Below, in pieces: positions 49,660-61,300 of a DNA stretch of 64,000 nt. The first letter of the stretch is position 1. Each line of letters begins with the position of its first letter. Made by a program: the position numbers and the translations under genes. This DNA comes from Anthoceros angustus (taxonomy: Eukaryota > Streptophyta > Anthocerotopsida > Anthocerotales > Anthocerotaceae): the NCBI GenBank assembly GCA_010909165.1, contig VJWM01000106.1, positions 186,001-250,000 of the forward strand, written 5' to 3'. The notes beneath the pieces were generated by a model. That model ran no database searches. It was not told the origin of the DNA and saw only the letters and a program-made list of their open reading frames with translations.

Positions 49660-49935
49660 TTTTCGATTGCCACTTTCCTCCCCCGGTTTGATGTTAGAAA
49701 CCCGTGAGCTCTTAATCTTGAGATTAGATTCATAACGAATGAAATTTTTTAAATTCAAATAAAATAAATTTCTTCTTCTTCTTTATATTACATCGTTAAG
49801 CGGGTTTTAAAAAACTGGATTAATTATATCTTTTTAATTAATTTTAAATTTTAAATTTTCAAAATAATATAATACCAAAGGACATACTCTCGAGTTCACG
49901 TTCGCTTGGCTATGTTTTCAATACTTAGGTCATAT
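49660..49935. other. AT-rich spacer
   Basis: AT-rich DNA between the F-box pseudogene and the LINE remnant. No feature was recognised. Confidence 0.4.
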
Positions 49936-49939
49936 AGGC

Positions 49940-50690
49940 AGGTGGGCACCTAGCTAGCCTCATTCCATTTGTTCGCTCCTTCTACGGTTCTCCGGCCAAT
50001 CTCTACTATCAACATGGTCCTCAAGGCGTTTGCCTCCACTCCACTGGATTTTTCCAGACGGAGCCATTATACATTGCGTAATGGCGTGTCACTCAGGGCG
50101 GACCTTTTTTATACTAGGGGGGAGCAAATTTATATCGTTGATGTGGTTGTCACAGATCCCACGAGAGACTCTATAAGCGAGCATGTCATCATCAACCCCC
50201 CGGGCTGGGCGGCGGAAGGATGCGCAACCCGCAAGACTCACAAGTACTCTACTCTCCAAGACGGCCATGTTTTCATCCCCCTCGCCCTTGAGACTCATGG
50301 GGCTATGGGCAAGGACTTCTCTAGGTTAATTAAGGAGTGTGCCAAAGCCTATCATAGCCAGTGGAATTGGAGGGCCTCCCCTTTCCTCCGTGGTGGCTTT
50401 CGCCAAGCCCATAGCTCGCAGAAGCGCCGGCTAACGCTGTTTATAGGACAGCTACGTGCGCAGGACTAGCGGCTTCTTCGGCACCGGTGGTAGGTAGGCC
50501 CTTCATCATCCCTGATCACAATATCATTGGTGCAGTAGGTAGTTATGAGAAAGGCATTCGAGGGGACTAGGACTTCCCCTTTTACTATTAGCCCTTTTTG
50601 GGTTGTTCCTCCTCAGACTTCAGGGGTAGATGGGATTCCCCATCTCGCCTATTAATAACGTCTCTCGCCTATTAATAACGTCTACTCTTC
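49940..50690 (+). mobile_element. LINE-type retrotransposon remnant with internal deletion and 3' end
   Basis: In one frame at about 49942-50076 the peptide FVRSFYGSPANLYYQ...GVCLHSTGFFQTEPLY resembles the reverse-transcriptase block that normally reads S.G.QQGDPLG. In another frame, 50060-50469, RNGVSLRADLF..RGEQIYIV, DVVVTDPTRDSISEH, HKYSTLQDGHVFIPLALETH and GAMGKDFSRLIKE resemble the C-terminal region of plant and algal LINE polyproteins. The missing middle and the frame change mean an internal deletion. The following non-coding block includes a tandemly doubled CTCGCCTATTAATAACGT near 50643-50683 and recurs inverted at 27345-27432, fitting the element's 3' end. Confidence 0.6.
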
Positions 50691-50739
50691 TCGGTTTTTC
50701 ATATATAGGTAAGAGGGACAGTGCGACCTGTCCTACACG

Positions 50740-50873
50740 GAGTTCCTTATACAAAGTTCTAAGCGCGTTTATAAAATTATTGAAGATCACACCTGCATTC
50801 ATAGAGTTGCAATTCCTTATACAAAGTTCTAGCCGTAGTTGTAAAATTATTGAAGATCACACCTGCATTCATG
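50740..50873. repeat. Two-copy tandem repeat, 64/70 bp
   Basis: Copies at 50740-50803 and 50804-50873 share TTCCTTATACAAAGTTCTA and AAAATTATTGAAGATCACAC then CTGCATTCAT. The first differs by a 6-base deletion and scattered changes. Confidence 0.85.
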
Positions 50874-50897
50874 GAGTTATATAGCTTCAACAGCTAT

Positions 50898-51057
50898 CGT
50901 ATTACGTCATCTAAATTGAACAGGTTCAAGACCTGGTAGTTGTGGTTGAGGAGCGGACAGACTTACGGAGGTTCGAACGTCGCATTACGTTAACCAAATG
51001 GAGCAGGTCCAAGCCCTCCTCGCCGTTGTTGAGGAGGGGCCAAAATTCACTAAATAC
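50898..51057. repeat. Diverged two-copy tandem repeat, 83-bp period
   Basis: CGTATTACGT at 50898 and CGCATTACGT at 50981 begin two ungapped-alignable stretches ending GTTGAGGAG.GG. The + frame of the second copy reads NQMEQVQALLAVVEEGPKFT then KYDAANRKRKACQRC and the first IEQVQDLVVVVEERTDL, so the unit may be an old coding repeat. The family is not recognised. Confidence 0.6.
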
Positions 51058-51129
51058 GACGCGGCCAATCGCAAGCGGAAAGCCTGTCAAAGATGCCGAG
51101 TTGCGGACTATTTCATTATAAGGCACTGA

Positions 51130-52027
51130 GCGACGGGGAAGTAGTAGACACAGTGAAAGTTTGCCCTTTTCCCACATACTCCTTCCTCACGTCTAGTATG
51201 TGCTGTAAATCTACCGAGCTGCTCTAGGCGAGCAACCTCAAATTACTCCTGTTGTAAGGCCAGCGAGAGTCACTCTCGTATGTACGATAATGCCTCCCTG
51301 CTATACAAATCCTGGTTGATGATGGAATAATGAACGGCAAGTCCAAGTCTTCATAATCACAAGCCGCAAGGTCGGCCAGTATTCTGTTCTATCCACGTCG
51401 GTTGATAGAAACGCATTAAATTCCGAACACTGCACCACCTGGGTCATAACCAGAGTAGAATGAGCAAGTAGCAGATGATGGCATGGCCAAGAGATGAAAG
51501 ACTGGAACATCTTGCAGAGTCAGCCATCCCCAAGATACAGCTTATACCTGTAGGCCGTTCTCTTCTCATGCAACTGCGAATCTGCCTGTCCTCCTCTCCT
51601 TCTCACACTCTTGAAAGGAGCAGAATGAACAGGAGAGAGCTGGATCTCTGGGAGGTGGTGAGTACGAGACGTCATAAGCACCACGATGCCCTACATTAGT
51701 CCGCCACGGTTATCCAGTGCCAAACCCTTTGAACTGATAGCTCTCAGCTTTCGAAGGTTGTGAAGCAGACATCATGCACAACACTCAATGATAACTTCAC
51801 ATTGTCAGAGAGGTACTCCACTTACATCAGAAACCTCCGGGCAGTGCTGGGTGCTATAAAGGTAACAGAAACAGGCATGTGACTCGAGATAATCTGGGCA
51901 CGAACTGCACCCGGCTTCATGAAAAAAGGACCTGCCAGGTAATGCATTGTTATGGAGAAAAAGTTGGTTAGTCACATGACCTCTTCCGATCACCTGCAAA
52001 GTAAATACCTGGAGACTGTGGCTTGCT
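51130..52027. other. Intergenic stretch before PPR-D 3' end
   Basis: No recognisable coding or RNA feature. The part next to 52028 should be PPR-D 3' UTR. Confidence 0.4.
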
Positions 52028-54802
52028 TCAGGCTTTGAGACAGTCGGCTCCTCCTTTCAACTTTGTGCTCAACTCTTCCAGCAGCTCATACAGCACTGCT
52101 TCTTGTTTGTGCCTACGGTCCCCCACCAGAAAAGAGTGCACCTCTTTCTCATGCTCAATCCAGCTTCGCCCAGGCTCCTTCCATGCACCTGCCCTCTGTC
52201 TCAACTCATCAATCTCCTTTGCTTTATGGCACATGCCAGCATCAGCATACATGTTAGACATGAGCACGTAAGCTGCAGCTTGTCTAGGCACTAATTGGAT
52301 GGCACCATCAAAGGCTCGCCGCCCGACTGCCAGATTACCATGTTTTCGGCAGGCGCTCAGCAAGCACAACCATACAGGCAGATCCGGCTGCATTGGCATT
52401 TGTGACAAAAGATCTTCTGCCTTCTCAATGAGGCCTGCCCGGCCAACCACATCTATCACACAAGCATAATGCTCGAGGTCTGCAGGAATGCCATAGTCTC
52501 TGGTCATGCTTTCAAAGTATGCCACACCTTCTTCTACCATGCCGGCATGACTGCAGGCAGATAGGAGTGCCAAGAATGTCACTCTGTTGGGTTGCAAGCC
52601 TGCACCACACATTTCGTCATAACATTTCATACTCATTTCACAAAGGCCTAGACGGGAGTACCCAGTCATTAGTGCCGTCCAAGACACCACGTCCAGCTCA
52701 GACAATGAGTCAAATACACGCTGAGCATCAGCCATGCTCCCACATTTTCCATAGGCATGAATCAGACTGGTTGCCAGAGACAGACTGCACTCCAATCCAC
52801 TTTCCACAATTCTTCTGTGAGTTTGTTCACAGATGCCGAAGGCCCCTGTACTGCTGCATGCTTCCAGAACGGAGATATATGTTGCCTCTTCCAACTGCAC
52901 GCCTGACTCCAGCATCTGCCCATAAATCTGCAATGCTTTTTCTCCTTGCTCATGCTGAATGTAGGCAGAAATCATACCAGACCACGACACTACATTACGC
53001 ACTGACATTTTATCGAACACCTGCTGTGCATCCGGAATGCTTCCGCACTTTGCATACATGCTGACCAAACTGCTACCAACAAAAACGTCAAGGTCAAATC
53101 CCAGCACAGAAGCTGCAGCGTGCACACCTTTGCCCTGTCTCAGAGACTCGGCCTTCACCATTTGCCCATCCATAAATGTACTTTCCTCATTTTCAGCTAA
53201 GCTGGCACATCCTTGAAGAGTGCTGACAAAAGTGCGTGTATCTGGTCTCACACCTTCCTCTTGCATTTGCAGGTAAGTCTGCAAGGCCTTGTCTCCTTGA
53301 CCCTGCTGAGCATAAGCTGCAAGCATGGCATTCCATGAAACCACGTTACGTTGAGACAACCTGTCGAATACCTGCTCCGCATCCATGATGCTCCCGCACT
53401 TTGCATACATACTCACAAGAGTGTTACATAGGAAAATGTCTGATCGCACACCACTGGCTGTGGCTGCAGCATGTATTTCCTTTCCCTTCCTCAGTGAGCA
53501 CACCTTGACACTCAGCCCATCTAGTGCACTTTCCTCCTGTTCTCCAAGTGTGCCACATGCATTTAGGGCACTAACAAAGGTCCATGCATCTGGCTGCACG
53601 CCCTCTTTCTGCATTTGAGCATAAACCTCCAAGGCCCTTTCTCCTTGGTTCTGCTGAGCATAAGCTGAAAGGAGTGCATTCCATGACACTACGTTGTGCT
53701 GAGACAGACAATCAAAGACCTGCTGAGCATCCATGATGCTTCCACACTTGGCATACATACTCACCAGAGTGCTACCCAGAAAGACATCTGAATCAAAACC
53801 CCTGGCAGTGGCTGCAGCATGTATCTCTTTCCCTTTCCTCAGAATGTCAACCTTGGCAGAGTGGACATCTGACAGTGCACCCTCTTCATTCTCAGCAAGC
53901 AAGCCACAGGCTTGCACTGCACTGACGAAGGTCCGAGAATCGGGTCTGACACCTTCCTCCAGCATCTGCTCATAGATACGCAATGCTTTTCCTCCTTGGT
54001 TTTGCTGAGCATAAGCTGCCAACATTGCATTCCATGAAACTACGTTGCGCACAGGTAACCTATCAAACACCTGTTGAGCATCCATAATGCTCCCACACTT
54101 TGCATACATACTGACCGAAATGCTACCCACAAATACGTCAGACTCAAACCCAAGCTTCAGAGCATGGCTGTGAATCCGCCTACCCTCCTGCAGATCTTCT
54201 AATTTGCTGCACGCTCTCAGCAGGCTCACAAATGTATACTGGTTGGGCTGCACACCTTCCCTCTGCATTTGCTCGTAGCATGACAGGGCTTGCTGGCACT
54301 GATCAGCGTTGACATAGCCCGAGATGATGGCTGTCCAACAGTGAACTGTTCGGTATGACAACCTCTGAAATAGCTGGAAGCCATCTGCAAAACTTCCACA
54401 GTTAACCAGAGTGGTAACCACAAAGTCCCCTAACACGGTGTCCAACTCTAACCCGTTTCTAACCAAATGCGCATGTACCTGCTTGGCCTGAGCGAGAGCT
54501 TTGGCCTTTCTTTTGGCACAAGCCTGCAGAAGCTGTTTATACATGTCAACCGAAGGCACCCTGCCCAGTTGGTCCATGCGGACCAGGGCAAGGAGGGCAT
54601 TGTCCAGCCGGCCCTCTTGGCGTAGGCTCGCTAAATCAAATGCCACCTTGGAATCAACAACAGAGTCCTTCGTACTGCATCTGTGAAGTGCCGTGCTGCC
54701 GTATCTGGCAGCTAGCCATCCACAACTTGGTAGCAAAGACATTCTCAGAAACGTGACTCCTTCCAACCTTAGCCCGAAAGCTGAGTGGGAATACGTGAAC
54801 AT
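52028..54802 (-). CDS. PLS-class PPR protein, E+ type (PPR-D), 924 aa
   Basis: An intronless 924-aa frame. The N-terminus (RMSLLPSCGWLAARYGSTAL) is basic/Ser-rich and suits an organelle targeting peptide. The array has six S motifs, four of them almost identical (MYAKCGSI.DA.QVFD). Three L motifs carry the same kind of acidic insertion (LAENEEGALSDVHSAKVDIL, LGEQEESALDGLSVKVCSL, LAENEESTFMDGQMVKAESL), so these triplets arose by duplication within the gene. The E/E+ end reads GAWKEPGRSWIEHEKEVHSF then LVGDRRHKQEAVLYELLEEL, and stops just where DYW would start. Family role: organelle RNA binding, usually editing-site recognition, with deaminase supplied in trans. Paralogy to A, B and C is only at family level. 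Confidence 0.93.
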   Translation of the reverse strand: MFTYSHSAFGLRLEGVTFLRMSLLPSCGWLAARYGSTALHRCSTKDSVVDSKVAFDLASLRQEGRLDNALLALVRMDQLGRVPSVDMYKQLLQACAKRKAKALAQAKQVHAHLVRNGLELDTVLGDFVVTTLVNCGSFADGFQLFQRLSYRTVHCWTAIISGYVNADQCQQALSCYEQMQREGVQPNQYTFVSLLRACSKLEDLQEGRRIHSHALKLGFESDVFVGSISVSMYAKCGSIMDAQQVFDRLPVRNVVSWNAMLAAYAQQNQGGKALRIYEQMLEEGVRPDSRTFVSAVQACGLLAENEEGALSDVHSAKVDILRKGKEIHAAATARGFDSDVFLGSTLVSMYAKCGSIMDAQQVFDCLSQHNVVSWNALLSAYAQQNQGERALEVYAQMQKEGVQPDAWTFVSALNACGTLGEQEESALDGLSVKVCSLRKGKEIHAAATASGVRSDIFLCNTLVSMYAKCGSIMDAEQVFDRLSQRNVVSWNAMLAAYAQQGQGDKALQTYLQMQEEGVRPDTRTFVSTLQGCASLAENEESTFMDGQMVKAESLRQGKGVHAAASVLGFDLDVFVGSSLVSMYAKCGSIPDAQQVFDKMSVRNVVSWSGMISAYIQHEQGEKALQIYGQMLESGVQLEEATYISVLEACSSTGAFGICEQTHRRIVESGLECSLSLATSLIHAYGKCGSMADAQRVFDSLSELDVVSWTALMTGYSRLGLCEMSMKCYDEMCGAGLQPNRVTFLALLSACSHAGMVEEGVAYFESMTRDYGIPADLEHYACVIDVVGRAGLIEKAEDLLSQMPMQPDLPVWLCLLSACRKHGNLAVGRRAFDGAIQLVPRQAAAYVLMSNMYADAGMCHKAKEIDELRQRAGAWKEPGRSWIEHEKEVHSFLVGDRRHKQEAVLYELLEELSTKLKGGADCLKA

Positions 54803-54945
54803 GAACCAGACATAAACCTCCCACCACAGATTATTGAACCCTTTTCAACACAGTCTGAAGAGCTGAATCAGTCACCTTCACTCGCCAGCATTTGCGACCA
54901 CTTCACAGGTCATCCATCACGTGTAACACTCAGACTTCTTACATA

Positions 54946-55111
54946 GTTAAATTCCAACACAAAACTCCCAAACCCACATCCCCCCATGTGTGGCACAAGA
55001 GCCAGACAACGAACATCAAGGTGACAATGTTAAATTCCAACACAAAAATCCCAAACCCACATCCCCCCATGTGTGGCACAGGAGCCAGACAACGAACATC
55101 AAGGTGACAAT
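54946..55111. repeat. Two-copy tandem duplication, 83-bp period, nearly identical
   Basis: GTTAAATTCCAACACAAAA begins at 54946 and again at about 55029. The copies share CCCCCCATGTGTGGCACA and AACGAACATCAAGGTGACAA with only two or three differences. The duplication is recent. Confidence 0.9.
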
Positions 55112-55266
55112 GCATCACCCGGACCTTGACTTAGGTTTTGAATCTGAAGTGATGCTCATTTGATACTTGGCGGTACCTGCGGCGGTCCAAATTAACTGTT
55201 TCTGAAGACGTCGGTGTTGGCAGAAATTGGTCTTCTGGGTTTGTGCACTTACAGCTTCATCGTCCT

Positions 55267-55301
55267 GGAGCTTCATGATCCTTGATCGATCATGAAGCTC
55301 C
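55267..55301. repeat. Perfect inverted repeat, 14-bp arms, 7-bp loop
   Basis: GGAGCTTCATGATC (55267-55280) is followed by CTTGATC and then GATCATGAAGCTCC (55288-55301), the exact reverse complement. It lies about 80 bp upstream of the start of the filamin-repeat gene and would form a hairpin in DNA or in a 5' leader. Confidence 0.85.
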
Positions 55302-55376
55302 GGGAGAATGGGGGATGGGAGTTCAGATGGTTGGCCGCATCACTACAATTTTGACAATCTCTGAAAACAATTTCAG

Positions 55377-58300
55377 ATGCATGTCTCTGGGCGGGTTGCC
55401 ATATGTCTTATTTTGATAGCGTGCAGTTCTTTCCACCACAAGTCTAGCAGGAGCAATTGTGAGTATCTTACTTGATTTGGGATTTGGTGGGTGGTCTTTG
55501 TTTTGTGAAGCTGACCGAATAAATTGTGCTTTTGCAGACGGCTGTGTCTCGGCATTTGCTCGAAGTCCTGGTGGGTCTGCTACTTCTGCAGAGGAAGTTG
55601 CTGATGCTAGTTATATCTTCAATCACGCCAATTTTTGTATGAAGCAACAACTGCCTGATGAATATCCAGGCTGGGCTCCAGTCAGAGTTGGCCAAGCATT
55701 CACTTTTACTTTTCCAGTTTACTATGACACTTGGTGCGCTGTCGATGCTTTGCACCGGAACCTTGGCTCAGGAATCACCTGCAACAATGAGTGCAACGTC
55801 TGTGCGAAACCCTATACCTCGAGCACTGGGAACTCATTTGATTTCAACATGTCTTCCATCTTCAATAGACGCTCTCTGGAGGTTCTGGATCATGGAGCTG
55901 GCCAGAATGACATTGGAGGCCTGGCTTGTAATTTTGCTTTTGACATGGACAAGGATGCGGCCGCCACTGCAACCTGTATTGCAAGAAACCAACTTGCCTC
56001 GTTTTATGATACTTGGAGGTGGACCCTGACTGTTGCAGGATCTTCGTCGGCAGGGGACCCGCCTTACGTGGACATGGGTGCATATTTGAACATCAAGTTT
56101 CTGGCAGGTGATCAACCCAGGTTGGGATACCATACCCAGTGGCTTCACTCCTCAAATGCAGGATGTGTCTAATTTCAGGCTAGCTCAAGGCAACATTTTA
56201 CTGTTCTGTATGGTAGCCCCCTTTCGAGAGCTTCTCTAGGAAAGTCTTGCTGGTTGCATTGAATTTGGTGCTCAGAATTCTGCCTGTGTGGTCTTGACTC
56301 CTAATTTTGGGGCATGGATACTCGAGGCTTTGTATGTATCAGTGGATAGTGCCTTTCACTGCTTCCACAGGTGTTGCCAGTGCTGTGTGAAGAGTTTATA
56401 GGCTGTATGATGCCTGGAAGCTGAACTTGTAACTTGCTGATGTATCTCTTGGTAGTTAGTCCTTACACAGCTACAGCCGTACACAAACTTGCTCATTTGG
56501 GTGGAACAGGTGAAATCGTGTTATCGCAGAGTGATGTGAAGATGTTGAGCCCTTTTGAGCTGGTTGCAGGAGATTATGTAGTGTTTACTGTTGACTTCTA
56601 TGATGCATATAGGAATAAGGTAGGATATCACACCACTGGGCGGCCCAGCACCAGCAGCTGGCAATGGATTTATGGGTTCAGTGGCACGTCTTCTCGCGGA
56701 GTAGACTCCATGAGTGCCAATGGACTCATTTCTCATCCTCCAACCCTTGACGGAGAATTGACCCTTACATTCCAAACCAGCTGTGCTGGCAACTACACAC
56801 TGAGCTTGGGCGCCCTAGATCAGTTTCTGGATGGTGCACCTGTGAAGTTTAGTGTTATTGCTGGTAAGTATCTTTGTATATGTCATTACAAATATAGCAG
56901 CTTATGGAGCTTCAGTTGGTTTGTAAGGATGACAGGATTGTATGCGTTCACAGGCCCACTTTCTGTATCTTCTTCTCGTGTGGAACTTCGAACATCTCAG
57001 ATCATCGCTGGAAATAAGATGCTCTTGACTGTTTTCCTTTTGGACTTGCACTCAAACGCTGTAAACGCAACATACCAGATAGTTAAGGATTTCACGGCAG
57101 GCACAAAAATCTGGGACTTTTATTTGTATGAAAGCATCCCTCCAATCAGTATTGTAATAGGTCGAGACAATGTGTCACTCGTGATATCCTTCGTCCCAGT
57201 CATTGCCAGAACTTTCCGCATCCGCGTGGGAACTTTTAGCATCCAAGTTTCCAATTCTCCTGTTCCATTCTCTGTCACGCCTGGTAAGATAGTTTTATGC
57301 AGTTGAATATATGTTGACCTGGGATAGGTCTTACTCCTTGTTGAACCAACAATTCAACTCTTTTGATGAAGCATGCAGATGCAGTGTATGGTCCAACATC
57401 TGTTGGTCATATTACGAAGAAAACCTTCACTGCAGATGATATTTACTTTTACATGGGTATTACCCAATTGGATGTTTACTCCAATTTTGTTGGGGCCACT
57501 TCGGCTTGGACTTGCTACCTTACTAAAGATGGTGCCAGAATTTTCCCCTCTTACACTTTGAGATCGCAGGACGTAACAAAAGTAGATCAGCTGCTTTCAA
57601 TCTCTACTCCAACAACGGAGGGTCTGTATCAACTGTATGTTACTACCTTGGACGGCCTTGCACTTGGTGGCTGTCCATTCCAGATTACAATCCTTCCAGG
57701 TGCGCATACAGGGGGCCTAGTTCCTACTCAGTTGCAAGTGCTTAAGCAAGCCTTGAGGTCGTGCTTTGGACAAGCAGGTTGCAGGTTGTTAATCAGATGC
57801 TTGCCTTAGAAGGATTGGTGGAGCTTGAGGCATACTGGAGGACTGAACATACACCTTTGAATGTTTTACTTGGCAGGTGAAGTTTGGACGGCCCAAAGTG
57901 CTGTCAGCTTTGACCAGCAAGGCCCATTTTTTCCTGGGGCTTTGATATATGTCAAAGTCAGGCTAGTTGATGCCCACCGTAATGTAGTAACTGTTAGTTC
58001 GTCTTTGAAAATGCTGAATTTTCTATGGAAAGCTGTAATCAGGCGAACGGATGGGATGATTGTGTCCACACCCGTCCTCACTGTGTTGAAAAACAGTTCT
58101 GACGGTAGGCATCTGTATGCAGTCTACTTTGGATCATTGTGGAATGCTTATTTTCAGCTCCTTGACCTGGACTAATTATGGAGTTGTTCCAGGATTTCAG
58201 AGACTCTCTTTTCTTGCACCCAACGTATCCAACAGCATGTACAAGCTTCACGTGGGCAGCTCTGATGTTGAGTTCCAGTATTCCCCCTTGGATCTGCTCA

Positions 58301-61300
58301 CAACTGAAAGTAAGAACCTTCTAAAGCCCACCCTTGTGCGCAACTTCTTGGCTCAATAGTGACTCGGTGGATACAGGTCCCTCGTTGAACGTTCCCAGCT
58401 GCACTGGACAATGGGGGAGCAACAAAATCACTGCTGGTGCAACAGCATACTTATACGTCACTCTAGCTGATAAGTTTGGCAACAGACTGAAGCTCACGTC
58501 TGACAGGTTGCACCAAGTTGAAAAGATGATAAATATCACCATCTATCCAGCAATGTGGCCGTTGCTGCCAGTGCCAAGTCTGTATGTGCACGGTTATAGT
58601 GCACAACCATCCAAGCTACAGTACTATGGCCGTGCTGTTGTTGAGTTCATCCCCCAAGTAGCAGGCCAATATCGGTTGCAGGTTCAAGAGTCGAACAGGA
58701 GTATTGGAGGAGCCCCTTTCGTGTTCACCGTGTTTGCAGGTTAGGGAACGCGAAATGAAAGTCCTCCATTGTCAGTAAAGAGAGAGACGAGAGAGAGAAT
58801 TGCTTATGCTGCTAGCACGCGGTGAACTTTCTTCTGGCCATATTGCAGGTGACATATCGGTTACTGCAAGTACAGGATTTTGGTTTAACAACAAAAGCAC
58901 CTTCAACCCTGGTGATGAAGCTATCTTGAAAATCAAAGCTATGGACACCTTTGGGAATGTTGTCAGCTTTGCCACTGGGGTGCAGAAGCCTAGTGTTAAC
59001 TTTTCAGCTCTGATCTTGGAGACTGAGCCAACAGCTGTTCCAGTAACTGTATACCCACCACAGGATGGGTCTGGATATCACACTGCCTCCTTCTACCCAG
59101 TATACCCAGGCAGCAACTTTCATTTGCAAGTCGGAAGTGGCAAGTACTATATTATGGGGTCGCCATTTCTCTTCAATGTCAAAGGTAACCTGTGAGGTTT
59201 AGTGCGAGATATGGTGACAGTGCTTTCAATGCAGTCCTATTGTTTAAGCCTGAGGATGAAGGAGATCTTGAAGGAATTTTAAAATGGTGATGACTGAAAT
59301 CAGTTCAAATTGGGCAGGGGCTGTCTCAACAACCAGTTGCACAGGAGTTTTTTCTCAAAGTGAAGCCACATATGTAGCCGGATCAGTGGTCTATTTCGTC
59401 CTCTCCCAAAACGATGCACTCGGAAATCCTGTTCCTTTATCAGTCGACAGCCAATACTACCGCAAACTTTCTCCTTCTGTGTACAAGATCGTGGGCGGCT
59501 TCAAAATTCCTGTGCCGACTGATGATATGAAACTTAAACCATTAGCTACTTCATCAACAGCAAGCAATAATTTTACGATTTCCTTCACGATAGCGGAAGC
59601 TGGGAGCTTGCAACTTGTAATCATGGATAAAGATTTCTTCAGCGTATACGGGTCACCCTTCTCTTTCACTTGCGCACCAGGTATTTTGTTGTATCACAAT
59701 CTCTTGCAAGTCTGCTTCCTGAGCACCCGAGTGCAAGAGTGTTAAAATTCCAACTCGTAACTCCATAGGGATCATTGAATCCAGTTATAGACATACTGTG
59801 CAATTTAATGTGTAGGGCCTATAAATTCAACCAGGACCATTGTACAACCGGGTATATATGATATAGTCGCAGGGGCTGTGACAACCTTCGAAGTACAGTT
59901 TGTGGACTCCTATGACAACCCAACTGGTGACTCGGCTTCTATACACCTGGTTGTGAGAACGTTCACAGTGAAAGCCAACATTCAAACAGAAGTGAAAGGA
60001 GTGGATGTTTCTGCAGTCCCTGCATCGCTTGGGTTGTTCAATGTGACTTATGTCTTGTACACAGCAGGCCTTTACCTATTACAAGTTACTGCCTCAGACA
60101 ATAGACATAGTCCCTTATTGATGGGCGTACAAGGAGAGGTTGCCAGAACATATAACAGGATTGTGTTTGCAGGTATGTCAGACCATGGGTTCAAATGTCA
60201 CAGTTTTGCAGGCATGGGCAGATTATCTACTGTGTAAAGCTTTGTAAACACGCATGAAAGGATACCATCCTTCAACGATTCTCTAATTCTAGCTCATCCC
60301 TATGCAGGCCCAATGTATGTCCCATATTGCTTTGCATCGGGGGATGGGTTACAAGGTGAGGTTGTCTAGCCTTCAGATCGTTCTGTATATCTGCTTCCAC
60401 AATGGTCGATGTTGTATTGTCCAAACACTTTATCCGTGTTCATGTTCTTCTTCAGGTGGGGTCGTAGGAATGCCGCAGCAATTTAGTGTCAGTCTGTATG
60501 ACATGTACAAGAATCCCTATCCATCAGGAACTTTGAATGTATTTTTTGAACCCGTCACTGTACCAGTAAATGTGAGTTACTACTCCGGATATGCAACCAT
60601 TCAGTACTCATTCCAGAGGATTCCCATCACAGGCTCAACCATGGCCATGTTTGTTGTTAGTGGTGTTGGATTCAAAACGACTGGTATTCCAAGGAGTCCG
60701 TTCACTATTCAATTGATACCAGGTTTTTCTTGTTTGTTTATGTCATGAGGGAGTTGCTTCTTTCCATTGGTCACAAGCTAAGCTTGGGAAAAAAATGTTG
60801 TCTCTGCAGGACCTATTTCGGTGCAGAGCTGCACAGGGTTGTGGTTGAACCAGCAGAACAATTTTGCAGCGGGTATGCTGGGTCGCCTTCTAGTATTTCA
60901 AAGGGATAGATATGGAAATGTTGTAGCTGGCACCTCTGGCTACTATAATTTTCTAGTATGGGTTGCTACTTCGAATGGACTTGTGAATACCTCAGCTACA
61001 GTTAAGATGACCCCATACAGCGTATTAGAGCAAGGTTCACAGTTGATCACCTTCACCCTTACTGTCCCTAATCAGTACATCATTCAAGTTGGGAGTTCTG
61101 ACAAGCCTTTTACTCCTATTCTAGGCTCTCCATTTGTGTTCTCCTACACAGCAGGTTGGTCTTTCAGCACAGAGGGATCTCTCTGATTCATGAAGTAATT
61201 CAGGGGTCACGCTCACTGGATTTCACCATGTAGTGCTGGAGTCTCATGGCTAGTGCTCACCAAGTTCCATTCACATTCAGGATCGCTGTATCTTCCCTTT

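Larger units (their letters stand above)
54803..55376. promoter_or_regulatory. Divergent intergenic region between PPR-D and the filamin-repeat gene
   Basis: The two start codons face away from each other across about 575 bp, which hold an 83-bp tandem duplication (54946-55111) and a perfect hairpin (55267-55301). Promoters for both genes must lie here; no standard element was recognised. Confidence 0.4.

Noticed and set aside
50960-50990. GGTTCGAACG resembling a tRNA T-loop
   Set aside because: No acceptor or anticodon stem can be formed around it, and it belongs to a tandem repeat.
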